Below, one piece after another: positions 31,425-43,672 of a DNA stretch of 64,000 nt (positions are counted from its first letter, which is position 1; each line of letters starts with the position of its first letter). The stretch comes from Macrosoma leucophasiata (Eukaryota > Arthropoda > Insecta > Lepidoptera > Hedylidae). The position numbers and the translations under genes were made by a program. The stretch covers positions 402,001 through 466,000 of the forward strand of contig JAWQUS010000009.1 of NCBI GenBank assembly GCA_036365455.1. Direction: 5' to 3'. The notes under the pieces are model-generated. The model ran no database searches, was not told the origin of the DNA, and saw only the letters and a program-made list of their open reading frames with translations.

Positions 31425-31710
31425 ACTGGCGGTAGAGCTCCAGTGACCGAGCTCGTGGGCGTAGGCACAACCGCATTACCTTATATACTTACCGCTAAAT
31501 GGTAGTGTTCAGCACAATCGTGTTCCGGTCAGGTGGTAATGTAAGGCCCTGTAATTTCCGGCACAGAGGCATAACACCTTAGGCCTCAGGAGTGGTAACG
31601 CATTTGCATTTTGACCTTGGTCTTTGTGTAAGTGTCTATAGGCTGCAGACATCACTTAACATCAAAGTGAACTGCATACCTGTTTGCCACTTCCATTACA
31701 TTAAAAAAAA
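31425..31710 (+). repeat. SINE-A, full length
   Basis: ACTGGCGGTAGAGCTCCAG to CCATTACATTAAAAAAAA. Confidence 0.9.
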
Positions 31711-32261
31711 CTTATTTATTACATAAAACTAAAAAAACTGCAAGACAAGATAAAAGGTAAAAGATAAGGCTAGAAGTAAAACGTTCCGATTGGAAAATCA
31801 ATCTCATTACTCGCTCTTCATTCCGTGCTGAAGCTTCAAAAGTTAAGATTGGTAAGACGATCGCCTACCTTCAAAGAGAGGTGGCACCTGCCTGTCTTCC
31901 ATAAGGCTTGTATTTACAAGACATACTGTTTTATTGTACGAACACGCAAGTCACTGTTTAACTTTCAAATAGTTCCCCGTAAGGTCCCGGCCAACACGGG
32001 AGAATGTCGGTATGCGCCGCTCGGTATTTTGTGGGACGTGGAATTTTTACTAGCAAAGAAATGAGTAGCGGTAAGCTTGAAGCTTGAATAGATTGCCGGT
32101 ATTTGTGAATGTATTGCGTGTTAGTATTTGTTGTTGAGGAAAGAATATTGGATTACGTAGCTAGTTCAACTATTTGTAATATGACTTAGAGTCTTTGTCA
32201 AATCAGTGCCTGTTCTTTTTAGCTTTCATCTAGTATAACTCCTATTGTGATTTAAGAATTT
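31711..32261. other. Unassigned sequence
   Basis: No gene or family recognised. Confidence 0.4.
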
Positions 32262-32555
32262 TAAGAATTTATTTATTTATTTTCTCCACAATGTTTTCTT
32301 ATGGTAAATACATCATATGAAACTTATTTTATTTTTAAAATTATACTGAATATATACATTTTTTAAACATTTTTCTCAGAGTATTGTGGAGACAGGAGCG
32401 CTCAAACTAGGTCAACCCTGTGCTATGAGTCTCCTGGTCTCCGCCTCAGGATTTTGTCCACTTAATTACTAGTACAATTTAAGTAATAGCTCATGAGAGC
32501 AATAAAGAGAACTAAGTACTATAAGGGAACACTTTGCCAGTCCAAAAACAAATTG
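32262..32555 (-). repeat. LINE 3' end (family R), uninterrupted
   Basis: Empty-site partner of 19206-19816: CAATTTAAGTAATAGCTC is continuous here. Confidence 0.8.
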
Positions 32556-33937
32556 ATGATGTGATGTGCAGCTACTGCTTGAAGCTACTTTTGTTTCACG
32601 ACTATCGCCAGCGTAATTTTGATTATAATTTGACTATTTACCGAGAAGCACAAAGTTCACATTGTTCACACAAAATTTTCTGACTAGTAAATGTACATAC
32701 AGAAAATGTGATCAATTTATCAATACTTACGAACACTCGACTAGCCATAGAATATTTGTAGAACTGGGCCCACACTATCATATTTTTCATGATTAACGAC
32801 TGAGAGATACTGAACCCTGTAACTACTCACTTGAAATATCTTAGAAAAACTCATTATATAAATTTCAACTTTACAGAAGAAAGTTTATTTTAATTCACAC
32901 ATATAGCACACCTTTTGGTTTGCCTGACAATTTTTTTTTTTAAACTTCACTTTATTAAACTAAATCATATAAAAATTTCAAGCTTATAGCGACAATTTTT
33001 TTTTGTATTCAAAAATGTGGGGTTGGTGACGTGACTGGTTGATCCTTGCCAGGCGATGGTTTTTGTACTTAGCGTATTATGCCTACAAAAATTTCTAGCC
33101 TTACAGGGCCAACGGTGCTCGGAGGGTTCAGTATCTCTTGGACCATATGACCAAATACGTCATGTTTTCATGAGGATTCATTATCGAATCGAGATAAATA
33201 ATCAGAAAGCTTAGGTTCACAACTGAAAAGAACCCAAAGATTAAAGACAAAGTTACGCCTCATAGATTACTATACTCATTTTTGTATATTTATTTTTCAC
33301 TTCGAAAAATATTTCAAAACTAAAATTAGACAAATCGATGCAGCCGTTCTAGTGAGATTAAAAAACGATATTTCTTTTTCATGTATAGAGATAATGCAGA
33401 TATTCACAAGTCTTGTAACATTATTGGATTATCACCTTTTACGACATTATTGGACCAATGTTATTCCTAAAACCTACATAAGGTTACTGGAAATCTCCGT
33501 TGATTGGGTCGTTTAATTACATTTACACAATAAAATGACGAGGGGCCGCGGGAGGGTCGCCGGAATTGAATTGTGGCGAGTTTGTAGTTTTAAGTGGATT
33601 GCACCTATGTCACACTCCGAGAGGGTGTTGTTATAGGGGAAAGTTTATAGAGGTTTCGCTTTTTACTCATGGGAGAGCATACAATTGAGATCCAATGTCC
33701 GTGATGTCTTGTCAGTTAAATTAACTAGAACTGACATGCTCTTATTCACTTACGATGATAAGTACGAATAGATAATACAAAGCATTTGCAAAAGTGTATG
33801 TATGTGTTGGTGTAGTTAATATAAAAGGTATCCTTTCACACTGATTTCATTGGCTTTTCCATTTTCTGGAAATTTTCTAGTACCTTGAATTTGGTAAAGT
33901 GTGCTTCACGTTTGTTGGCCACCTTCTTTTCTTTTTA
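32556..33937. other. Long unassigned stretch
   Basis: 1.4 kb with no recognised repeat or gene. 33538-33660 is more GC-rich (GGGGCCGCGGGAGGGTCGCC). Confidence 0.4.
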
Positions 33938-34127
33938 AAGTAAACAAACACAAAGTTCACATTGATGATATGTGATCACTACAGTCTTTGACATGCTCGT
34001 GAGGCCTAAGCTTCGAACTAGGCGCTGAACACTACCAGTTAGAAACACCTGTCTCTTCTTCTACCTAGATCAGGTAACGCAGTAGTGCTTTTGCACTCGA
34101 GCTCCAGCACTGGTAATCCATAAGTAA
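33938..34127 (-). repeat. SINE-A (old, decayed)
   Basis: GTTCACATTGATGATATGTG, GTGAGGCCTAAG, CTGAACACTACCAGTT and AGATCAGGTAACGCAGTAG. Confidence 0.6.
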
Positions 34128-34555
34128 AAGATGGGGAAATATGGTCAAGATGTTCCGTGTGGTGTTATAATAACATCAAAACACCGTAAGTGTTATCCAC
34201 CCCAAAACTTTTGTGTCGTACCCTCATCTCGAGGCTCGCGGTTCCCTCACATCATTACTCTCTGTCAAGAGTCTCATTCATACACATTCCTTAATCCGGC
34301 AATACTTGTAGTTGTTATGTTTTGTAACTTTAAAAGGATAAAACTTCTCCTCTTGGTAAACCAGGTCATGGGTCAAAATATAGCTAGTTTATTTTTTAAA
34401 AGGGAAATTCCTTTATTAATACTATCCTAAGACGTACGATAGCGTTATGATACAATACCGGTTTCATACAAGAAGAAAATATGAAAGAAATCAACAGGTC
34501 CGCCTGACGTAATACCTTGAATAATAATGTTGAGCATTTTAATACTCTAGAAGTT

Positions 34556-34857
34556 GTAGAAATTAAACTTGCGGATTTTCTCGCGTATACAACACTCCCA
34601 AACTTCTTCATACAGCCGAGTAATTTCTCGATAGATGGCGCCACTAGTAGTTTACATCGCACTAGGGTTGTGTTCTGTCTCAGTTATATAAGACCAGGCT
34701 GAACATCGTCGTTATAGTCAACCCGTGACCACGGTAGCTGGAAAGCGACCGAAACATCGGGTGTATGAAGAAGTTTGGGAGTGTTGTATTCGCGAGAAAA
34801 TCCGCAAGTTTAGTGTCTACAACGTATGAAGCTCGCGAAAACCTACGAAAACGTCAT
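34556..34857 (-). mobile_element. Penelope-like element, second subfamily, with target duplication
   Basis: Inverted ends (AAACTTGCGGATTTTCTCG and CGAGAAAATCCGCAAGTTT). The right end carries the extension AGCTCGCGAAAACCTACG. 10-bp direct repeat TCTAGAAGTT at 34546-34555 and 34858-34867. Confidence 0.85.
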
Positions 34858-34867
34858 TCTAGAAGTT

Positions 34868-35435
34868 TCAAGCAGGTAATGTAGAGCAGCCTTTAAACTT
34901 GAACGTTAGAACTCTGTCCGTGAGTTTAATACTCGTGTAACGCTAACAAAATGTGAACTTATTGTTATAAAAATGCTGAAACACGTTATGCTAAGAATAT
35001 CCAAGTTATTTAGTTCAATAATTCACCAACCGTCATGCGGCTCTCGGTGCTGGTCTGTAGGTACAGAAGTCGGAATGTGGTTGGTGGAATGGTTCCAGTG
35101 AAATCTGAAATATTCTAAGTTCCACGAATTACGTTTTCGAAGTGATGCAGTTTTCGAAGCATAAATAATCTGGATGTGTTAAATACGTAGAACTTAGAAC
35201 GATTTTAATAATAAAATTATTTTATAGAGATTTAAAACGAAAATGAAGATAATTGCGATATTGAAAAGTATAATGGCGGCGCTTCGCTTATTTAGCCTCC
35301 ATTGATTATTCGATTAGTTATTAAGTGGTATAATTCAATCAAAGATGCTGATAAAAGACGTATTGACGTCTTCCTTTTTTCATTTCTTATTGGATCATCT
35401 TTGATTTTCAAAGCAAAAATAACTATTTACATGAT
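34868..35435. other. Unassigned sequence
   Basis: An 11-bp inverted repeat AATCAAAGATG (35337-35347 against 35396-35406) is too weak to interpret. Confidence 0.4.
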
Positions 35436-35714
35436 TTTTCTTTGTAATGGAAGTGGCGAACAAGCATGCAGTTCACATTGATGTTAAGTGATGACTACAT
35501 CCTATAGACGCCCACACAAAGACCTAGGTCAAAATGCAGCCTTACCACTCCTGAGGCCTAAGATGTTATGCCTCTATGCCGGAAATTACAAGGCCGTACA
35601 TTACCGCCTGACCGGAACATGATAGTGCTGAACACTACCATTTAGCCCAAATATATTAGGTAATGCGGTGGTGCCTACGCCCGCGGGTTCCGTCACTAGA
35701 GCTCTACCACCAGT
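35436..35714 (-). repeat. SINE-A, near full length
   Basis: TTTGTAATGGAAGTGGCGAA to GAGCTCTACCACCAGT. Confidence 0.9.
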
Positions 35715-36474
35715 AAATGATGTAAACATTTACAAGTATTTTAAGTGCTGACTAACATTTTTTAAATATGCTTTATTTTCGTTTTTGAAACGCATGAATT
35801 AACTTCATAAAGGAGTCTAATAATCTAGGATAAGATCACTTTCGCCTTTTTAAATTCTGACACGTATAAACAAGACTGCGAATAAAATGATTCAATTCAA
35901 GAAATGTTGAAAAGAAAAGCGCTGAATTGTTTGGATTTTTCTAGAATGTCTCATTTCATATCGTCCCGTCTTGTCTTGAAACCGCAGCGAGTAACGTTGT
36001 TCCTTACACACAGTTTCTTAGCCGAAGGATTTTGTTTCACAGTCCATTTTATATTGCGGATATTACGAAATCCTAAATGTAAAGAAAGGCTACCTTTTAG
36101 TTTTGGAGACATTTTTAAGTCTATTGTTCGTACTTTGATACTGAATTAGTCCGTGGGGACTACAAAGCTTCAGTAAAGACGGAACCAACACATCGAATAA
36201 CAAATTGAGTCAAATACCTACAACATCTATACTAGGACTTCTATTTGTGGTATTGGCATCTATTCTAAATTTTTACATAGAAAAGAAAGAAAACGTTTGT
36301 CTTCTTCGATAGTTTTATCTCGCTTCAAATAGGTATTCAGAGTTTTATCTCAAAACATTGAACTTAATGTTATAAAAATAAGACGGCAGGCCTTATGACC
36401 AAGAACATGTAGTGTGAGGCCATTAAACTAAAAATTATATCATATTAATCCTCCAAAAGTTCATGAAATATATA
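35715..36474. other. Unassigned sequence
   Basis: No gene or family recognised. Confidence 0.4.
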
Positions 36475-36789
36475 CGTAACGTAACTTCACGCCTGTAATC
36501 CCCGAAGGGGTAGGCAGAGGCAAATGCATGCATTCAATCATACATGCAAACACCCACGACTCGCCGGTTACGTTTTGGCCCATGTAACAGGTGGCGAACC
36601 TGTTGCCATCTCCGGGCACATTACCAAACTACGGGGTACTGGGAAACTTCCAGAAAATGGAAAAATCCCAATAGAACCAGAGATAAAGGATTTTAAACCG
36701 TTATCTCTGATATCCCCCGACCCGGGAATCGAACCCAGGACCTCCAGCGCAATAGTAGTGGCCTGCTACCACTACGCTACTGAGGCAGT
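36475..36789 (-). repeat. SINE-C, full length
   Basis: Same organisation as 24141-24431. TTCATGAAATATATA (15 bp) precedes it at about 36459 and recurs at about 36804, a likely target duplication with about 13 nt of extra sequence beside the head. Confidence 0.9.
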
Positions 36790-36819
36790 TAATATATAAA
36801 TTTCATGAAATATATAAAT

Positions 36820-38020
36820 TGAATAATCCAAAAGTTATCAAGTACAAGTTAACAAGGGACGTTTCTGTAACAAATTATAATTACCAAGAATCAAGATTCA
36901 AAATGTATACTGTAATTGTTTCACAAGGATTCATTTTGGATTCCCAGTAGACTTTAAAGGTACCGTTGTAATATTACTCGATTCAGGACTTTAAGAGAAA
37001 TCCGCAGTCGTGGCTAAATCAAGGTAAAAACAATGCTTTGTCGCTGTTAAAATAAAATTGAGGAAAACATTAGAGTAATTTAAGCAAGAAATTTTTATAT
37101 CTTTATTTCGCTAAATTGATTGGATACAAGGTCATAGTCCACCAGATATATTTGAGTCCCTTGATAAAAGAAAATTATTTTACTGTCTTTGACCAGGTTC
37201 TAAATAAACCTTATAAACTAAATATACTTTAAACCTCATATACCTTTACCAAACCGCTTCGGGTAAGACAATATGAAGTCTCATTTTTTGGAGTTATGTT
37301 CTACTACTCTTCTTCTTTGCGAAAGCTATTGGTACACTTCTTAGCTGAAAAACCGTTTGCTTATCACGTGTATCTTCGAGCATCTAAAAGTGTGATCGGC
37401 ATTGAGCTTGATTATTGCTTCATGTCACAAGTTAGAATCGCTCCCGAAATCAAACTCATCCTTCAAATTTTTTTCGAAATAAAAATATTTCAAAGGTTTT
37501 TGGAGAGAGAAGAAATTCCATTTATATATTTCTAGTCAAAAACCATTTTACCGCGTCTTCAAATAATAAAATTGACTTGAAATGAGAGTATGAGTAGCCC
37601 AATTTTACCTTATAATAAATGAAAAACAATCGCAATAAATAAAATGCAACAGAAATGAAATTCAATTATCAGCTTAACAAAATCCAAATTTCAATCAATC
37701 GTATAATCATGTGAAGTTTAATCAGCGTGCTAGAACATTCCAGATAATTGTTATTTCATTGGACTTTGCTTTGGATTTACATGATGTAGGCCTCGATGAT
37801 TGGCTTGCGCTCCCTATTTAAATTATTTAGATGTAGTTATAAGTACTGGCCGTCTATTGATCGAATATCTATTGTATATTATTTACTTTTGAGAACAAAT
37901 TAAACCTAGGTATCGTTATTCATACATAAGCAAGCCGCATATAAATGTAGTAACAAGCCATTGGTTTAACTAAGTCATCGTTTTATAAGTTTTTTTTTAA
38001 CTTTAATACGGTAGGTATGC
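36820..38020. other. Unassigned sequence
   Basis: 1.2 kb without recognisable genes or repeats. Confidence 0.4.
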
Positions 38021-38027
38021 CAGATCT

Positions 38028-38312
38028 ACTGTTGGCAGAGCTACGCTGAACTAACACTAATGGTAGATTTCCAATGTTGGAACACAAGGACGTAGTCACC
38101 ACCGCATAACCTAATATTTCTGCCGTCGAATGGTAGTGCTTAGCACTATCTATACTCCGGTGGTATAGATGGTGCAAGGTATCAAGTTGTGAAGTAGTAA
38201 CGAATTCTGCATTTTGACCTCTGGTTTATGCGTAGATGTCTATAGACTGCATTCGTGACTTACCATACATGTGTACTACATGTTTGTTTGCCACTCTCAT
38301 TGAATAAAAAAA
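38028..38312 (+). repeat. SINE-A (old)
   Basis: ACTGTTGGCAGAGCTACG, CACCACCGCATAACCTAATA and ATGGTAGTGCTTAGCACTAT to poly(A). Confidence 0.75.
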
Positions 38313-38834
38313 CTGTTGCCATGGCAACACGCTGTTAATGTGAATCCGGTATCCATTTTCCCGCTTAGCCCGTAACCTCGCAGCTCATTGACTAGAGGTG
38401 AAGTGTTTTTCCTAACAAAAAAAAATTTTTTTCACATACGCTGTGTATTAATGCTAGGTCACACTCTTTAGTGCCCATCTGGTTTAACGATTGAAAACTG
38501 CTACTGCTATTATTAATCAACTCATACTACTTTGCAACACAACTAGCTAATAATCGAGGGCTAGTATTTTCACCTGCCTACGCCATAAAACCACGGTAAT
38601 GAAGCACCATGATAAAAAACTTTATGATAATAAAGGACATTAAAGTAACAGAGGAGTACGAGCGTTTCCCGCTGTTAATACAGGGTTAAAGCAAAAAATA
38701 TGAAAACAGCTTTAATCGGCCTTCCAATAACGATAGCATAAATTCATTAGTAAGTTTAACACCGCAGGGTTAAATATTAACTTTTTAATTACGTATCTTT
38801 GCCGTATAGTCGGCGGGGTTTCAACAGGGTGTCG

Positions 38835-38935
38835 TAGACTAAGACCAGAGACAAAGGACTTTACACTGTTATATCTGATAACCTTTCAGGACCCCGGCGT
38901 AGTAACAGTGGCTTTCTACCAATAGACTACCATCT
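38835..38935 (-). repeat. SINE-C, 5' part (decayed)
   Basis: AGACCAGAGACAAAGGAC, TATCTGATAACC and AGTGGCTTTCTACCAATAGA. Confidence 0.6.
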
Positions 38936-39747
38936 GACTCTGATATCCTGGTTAACATTTTTGTGTGTTGACATGTGTGTCTGTTGTCGTTACAATAGTT
39001 TTTTTTTATTACTTGTGAAGCTTACTTGTCACTCTAAATGAATTCATTTCTGATTCTCAATTTTGACAACATTCAAAGAAATACAGGTGAGAATTTATGC
39101 AAATAGCACAAACAAAGATCATAGCGGTACAATGTCAAGTCCGCCCAGAAGTTACAAACAATCGAATTTAATTCCAGTTCTCGGCGAAGTTGACAACAAT
39201 TATCGGAAATTCTTCAGTTTCATAAATAATTTAGCTACTAAGAAATTCCAGTTTCACAAATAAATTGGAATTCCACGCGAACTTGACTTTATTGTCTATG
39301 CTTTTGTGTAGGCAGTACTTAGTTCGAGTTTATTGTTGTGACAATTTTTTAAGTAAAGCAGGATATAACAATGCGTGAAATAAAATATGGTAGACAATCA
39401 GTGATGACGTAAGATGGATGGTGTGGGGTCCGTGTTACCAGCTTAGACTTCAGGAGTAGCGATGCATGTTAAATGTGTACTGTATGCTTGTTGCGACATT
39501 AAAAATATGCGGTGAATGGCAGTAATTCAAATTGACAAACAAAATATAGAGTATCAGGAAAATCATTAGCTTACCATATATTATTTTTAAAAAGATAATT
39601 GTGAATTGCGTCTGAACTAACTAGAAAAGTCTGAAGAAACTATGGCAGCAAACACCGGTTACTCAGAGTTTGGCCCCGCGTTCAGAGATTATTTGTAGTT
39701 TTAGGATTGAAATTATCCATCGTATTGTAGATAATGTGTGATAATTT
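38936..39747. other. Unassigned sequence
   Basis: No gene recognised. A very weak SINE-A trace may exist near 39437-39500. Confidence 0.35.
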
Positions 39748-39950
39748 GACGACCCGGTTAGTCCAGCGGTGTGTGACGACCGTTTGATACGAAGGGTCGC
39801 GGGTTCGATCCCCGCACCGGGACAAATATTTGTATGACATACAGATATTTGTTTCGGGTCTGGGTGTTTGTGTATGTGTTGTATGTGTACAACGGCATCC
39901 ACGACACAGGCTTATACCTAAGCAAGGCTGTGAGTGGAAGCGTATTTTAT
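39748..39950 (+). repeat. SINE-B, full length
   Basis: ACGACCCGGTTAGTCCAGCG (box A), GGGTCGCGGGTTCGATCCCC (box B), GGGTCTGGGTGTTTGTGT, end GTGGAAGCGTATTTT. Confidence 0.9.
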
Positions 39951-40599
39951 TTAGTTTTTTAAAATGTTTTAAAAATAAAGCGTCTTACCCGTCAATGTAT
40001 GGGCACAGTGTAGGTGACTATGTAGCTGACCTTAATCCACTTAATATAGCGGTAGAGTTAAGCCATTCATATTAAAGAAATATGTAACATTCTTAAAGAA
40101 CTAATAATTTCTAGAAAGAAGTAAAATACGAATTAAAATACAACCTTCAGATTTCTTTTTATTATTTTATATTTTCATATTTATTTATCGAGATTACAAT
40201 TTACATACGTACTTAAATTTTGGATTTTACTCTGTCACGCTGGTTGAAGATTCTACAGTTCAGTTGTATATAAACGTACATAAGCAGAATTGCGGGAATC
40301 AGACAATAGAATTTTACTGTGTCCAGGTCAGGTTTCACCACGAGCGGCAATTACCGGGGCGGTCAAACGTGGCGGCGCGCCAATTATACCGCCCTCTCAA
40401 TTCCTATCACTGTAGGTGGTTGGCGCAAGTGATAGTCGGTAGCGTAAACGAATTCAATCGACTTCATAATAGTAATCTGTTATCAATTTGCTTATTTTGA
40501 TTTTTCCGTCTCAGTAGTCTAGTAGCAGCAGGTCATTAATGCTACGCAAAATTCTGTTTCGTTTTTCCGATTTATTACAAAATATTATTACAATAAACA
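39951..40599. other. Unassigned; GC-rich patch at 40335-40445
   Basis: GGGGCGGTCAAACGTGGCGG and CGCGCCAATTATACCGCCC stand out from AT-rich flanks. No ORF or repeat match is seen, so a conserved regulatory element is possible but untested. Confidence 0.35.
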
Positions 40600-40799
40600 A
40601 ATACGCTTACACTCACAGCCCCACATTGGTGTAAACCTGTGTCGTGGGTGCCGTTGTACATATACAACACATACACAAACACCCAGAGCCGAAACAAATA
40701 TCTGTAGGCCATACAAATATTTGTCCCGGTGCTGGGATCGAACCCGCGACCTTTCGAATCAAACGGTCATCTCACACCGCTGGACCAACCGGGTCGTCA
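40600..40799 (-). repeat. SINE-B, full length
   Basis: ATACGCTTACACTCACAGCC to GGTGCTGGGATCGAACCCGC and ACCAACCGGGTCGTC. Inverted relative to 39748-39950. Confidence 0.9.
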
Positions 40800-41016
40800 A
40801 AGTGGGAGCACAATGAGAGCATCGGTAGATGTCGCTAATAAGAATTATGTACATCCACACTGGCAAACTCATGACACAATTTAAAGTGTTATAGTATATA
40901 TTATATCAGTATATAGTATGTATTATATCAGTATTACTTGTCAATGATTAATAAATGTATAATTTGAAATACGCAAATTAGTTTTAATATTTGAACTACA
41001 TACTTAAAGATTATGA

Positions 41017-41223
41017 AAATTCATTAAATCTCACACTCTTAGTCTCCGTTCATCGGAATATCTTGCTCTCCGTCTTCCTTCACACAAAACCGGTTTCATG
41101 GCCAACTCTTTCACAGTTTCGGCAATAAAACTCTGGAATTCGCTACCCGTGGATATAAGAAAAGCGCCTAGTAAATTCACATTCAAACGTAAGCTCCGTG
41201 ACTATTATCTTAAGATGCCTTGA
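41017..41223 (+). pseudogene. LINE RT C-terminal fragment
   Basis: SLRSSEYLALRLPSHKTGF, ANSFTVSAIKLWNSLPVDIR, KFTFKRKLRDYYLKMP, stop. Same block order as the C-terminus of the intact RT at 4147-6087 (SLRSTENL..., LWNTLPLKIR, YYLAKN), so a related family. Everything upstream is missing. Confidence 0.8.
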
Positions 41224-41446
41224 GTTCTTTTCTTTACAATATTGAATTCGTCTTTCTTTTACTATTTAGTTTAATGTAAGTTTATTATACTTACTGCCTT
41301 ATTCTTTTCTTTCGCGAAATTTTCAATTACACTACCACATTGACTTTTCTACACTACCTTAAGGTTGACTGGTAGAGAATGCTACCTAGCATTAAGTCCG
41401 CCTCATGTACTTTTATTGTGCTTGGAAGATTAAATAAATAAATAAA
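41017..41446 (+). mobile_element. CR1-group-like LINE 3' end
   Basis: C-terminal codons to TGA 41221-41223, then about 210 bp of 3' UTR with TTGACTGGTAGAGAATGC and AGCATTAAGTCCGCC, ending in an (AAAT)n tail. Confidence 0.8.
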
Positions 41447-41453
41447 TGCGTTA

Positions 41454-41815
41454 TAATGGCAACCCATTATACGTCCCACTGCTGGGCACGAGTCTCTCCC
41501 CTTTTTGGGGGGAGGCCTGGAGCTTACTCCACCACGCTGCTCCAATGCGGATTGGTGGAGGTGGGTGGGTTAGTGGCCAACCCGCTGTCGGATGTTTTCA
41601 AACCGCCCATAAGGCCTCCGACAAGGTTTAACGACTGCTATCTATCGATAGCAACCGGGACCGACGGCTTAACGTGCCCTCCGAAGCACGGAAACGCGCA
41701 TTTAATTTGCCACTAGCGGTCACCCATCACACTACCCGACCGCGCCCGTAATGCTTAACCGAGCAGATCGCTTACGATCTACACCAGCCGCTGGGCCATG
41801 CGCGCTTCGGAGTAG
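41454..41815 (-). repeat. 5S-rRNA-derived SINE
   Basis: Inverse of the 21614 copy, with the 5S-like GCGGTCACCCATCACACTAC and CTTAACCGAGCAGATCG. 11-bp target duplication TAAATGCGTTA at 41443-41453 and 41816-41826. Inserted into the (AAAT)n tail of the preceding LINE. Confidence 0.9.
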
Positions 41816-41934
41816 TAAATGCGTTACTACAATATAATTACGAGTACTAAGACGTTTTCCATATTTAATTCAAGTTATGACAAAATAGGCGCACAGTTCA
41901 TATTGATGATAAGTGAAGTAGTCATACACATCAT

Positions 41935-42090
41935 TATCTTCATAACTTCAGCTGAAGAAAGATGTCCACAGCAAATTTGTGTGTCATTAAGGGAGAATAT
42001 GCCACAATCGCCACGCTTGGCAAGCGGACAGATGATCGTAGTGGAGGCAGTTTTATCACGGGAAGCTGCTGTCCATTCAACTTGATTGCA
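41935..42090 (+). repeat. Family H
   Basis: TTCAGCTGAAGAAAGATGTC, GGGAGAATATGCCACAATCG, CCACGCTTGGCAAGCGGAC. Confidence 0.6.
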
Positions 42091-42199
42091 TTTACTACCG
42101 GCCTATTTGAATGGTTGGGAACTGACAGAGGGATTGTTACGTCTCGACACCTATGTAAGGGTACATTTACATAAAATCAGAGCTTTAACTGTCATTTGT

Positions 42200-42419
42200 C
42201 AATGTTATGCCTTTGTCTCAATGACCGTCAAACATTATCGCCTGACCTAAACACGATCGAACTTAAGTATGTATGTATGTATCTTTACGCCAGGTCCCTA
42301 ACGGGGTAGGCAGAGAGTGTAGTAACTTAAGTACTATTTAGAAACTAGTAGATAAGGTAATACAGTGGTTCCTTTGTCCTCAAACTGCGCCGGAGCTCTA
42401 CCACCAGTAGAAAAGTTAA
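42200..42419 (-). repeat. SINE-A (old) interrupted by a LINE-J tail
   Basis: AATGTTATGCCTTTGTCTCA, CGCCTGACCTAAACACGATC, then AGATAAGGTAATACAGTGG and GGAGCTCTACCACCAGT. Confidence 0.7.
42270..42323 (-). mobile_element. Minimal LINE-J 3' end, 54 bp, with target duplication
   Basis: CTACACTCTCTGCCTACCCC to GGCGTAAAGATACATACATAC on the minus strand. 10-bp direct repeat AACTTAAGTA at 42260-42269 and 42324-42333. Confidence 0.85.
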
Positions 42420-42704
42420 CATCTCAAATCGCTATCGCTACCGCGCGTGCCTTGTACCTCAGCTAATATCGAATGGTATGCCTCTATTAGTGCGACAGAC
42501 GAACGGTTATTGGCCTAATGGGCGAGCACAATTAAAATGTGTTTAGCACAATTACGACTATACGGCTATGATCTTGCACTCTGTGCCATTCGATCACTTG
42601 CCCTGTTAACATTACTAGTAGGAACATTATATTAGTACTGCCACCAAATAACACTATAGCGTCCTTACAATATCAAATATGTAGTAGAAATTACCGTGAT
42701 TTTT
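42420..42704. other. Unassigned sequence
   Basis: No gene or family recognised. Confidence 0.4.
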
Positions 42705-43061
42705 AAACTTATTTTATTTTAAAGTAAAATGGAAAGAAAAATTTGACTTCAGGCGAGACTCGAACTCGCGACCTACTGGGAATCTAGTCCAGCCGCTCTT
42801 CCAATTGAGCTACTGAAGTCCTGCCCGATTTGTCAAATCTTACCTTCACATTTGTTGCATTGCTTTATGGTAGCAGCAGCGCCATCTATTGCCAACTATG
42901 CTAGTTAGGCAACCGATATAATAGACTTTTCAGTTTATTGAATATCGTAAAGAAATCGCTCTTACCCTTAATAATTGTTTTATATTATTTCGCATTAACA
43001 CATGCTTGTGAAATATATTTTATTTTAAAGTAAAATGGAAAGAAAACTTTGACTTCAGGCG
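42705..43061 (-). repeat. T-repeat, uninterrupted, plus a second truncated unit
   Basis: Collinear with 17795-18361 without the SINE-A. The 42705-42745 flank recurs at 43020-43055 and breaks off at GACTTCAGGCG inside the tRNA-like core, where a (CTGT)n-rich repeat starts. Confidence 0.8.
42745..42820 (-). repeat. tRNA-like core of T-repeat
   Basis: Acceptor GACTTCAG/CTGAAGTC, D arm and T arm all pair. The anticodon stem has one mismatch (CTGGA against CCCAG). Confidence 0.75.
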
Positions 43062-43262
43062 ATTGTCTGTATGTCTGTCTGTCTGTCTGTTTGTTGGAGC
43101 TAATTTCGGGATTGGCTAGACCAATTTCGACGCGACTTTCACTGGCAGATAGTTAATGTAATAAGGAGGAACTTAGGCTTTTATACTAGCTGCGCCCCCG
43201 TCGTCGTCCGGGTAAATACTAAACAATATAAGTTCCCACGCGGACGAAGTCGCGGGCACAGC
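43062..43262 (+). repeat. Left arm of inverted repeats around the minisatellite
   Basis: CTGTCTGTCTGTCTGTTTG, ACTTTCACTGGCAGATAGTT, CTAGCTGCGCCC. Inverse of 44595-44760. Confidence 0.75.
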
Positions 43263-43672
43263 ATGTTGAATATACGATCATCAAATGTTATCTCAATTGG
43301 CCACTTTAAAAAAAATTGACACACAGATCCATTTCTCCTTTTCCTTTTAATGTACGGAACCCTAGAAATACATAAATAATACGCTAATTTAACAAAATAA
43401 TATCAAGTGTCCTTATTAATTTATTTTTGTCCGCAGGTAAGTCTGGCAGCAACATAATTAGGAAAAGGACGGGTCCATTCTTTGCCGACTGTAGGTAAAA
43501 CTTGTTATGAAAAGTTCAGGTTTCCAGTATTAACTGAAATGAAAATATTTTTTCATACAATTTTTTTTCCTTGCAAATCATAAACTGAATCTTTAGCAAT
43601 TCTAAGCTTTAGATTTCTTTATGACTCAATGAATGTTCCTTTTTTTGAATAGGCTCCATTAATAACGCTTTA

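Noticed and set aside
35337..35406. Possible microRNA-type hairpin
   Set aside because: Only 11 bp of outer pairing with a loop of about 48 nt.
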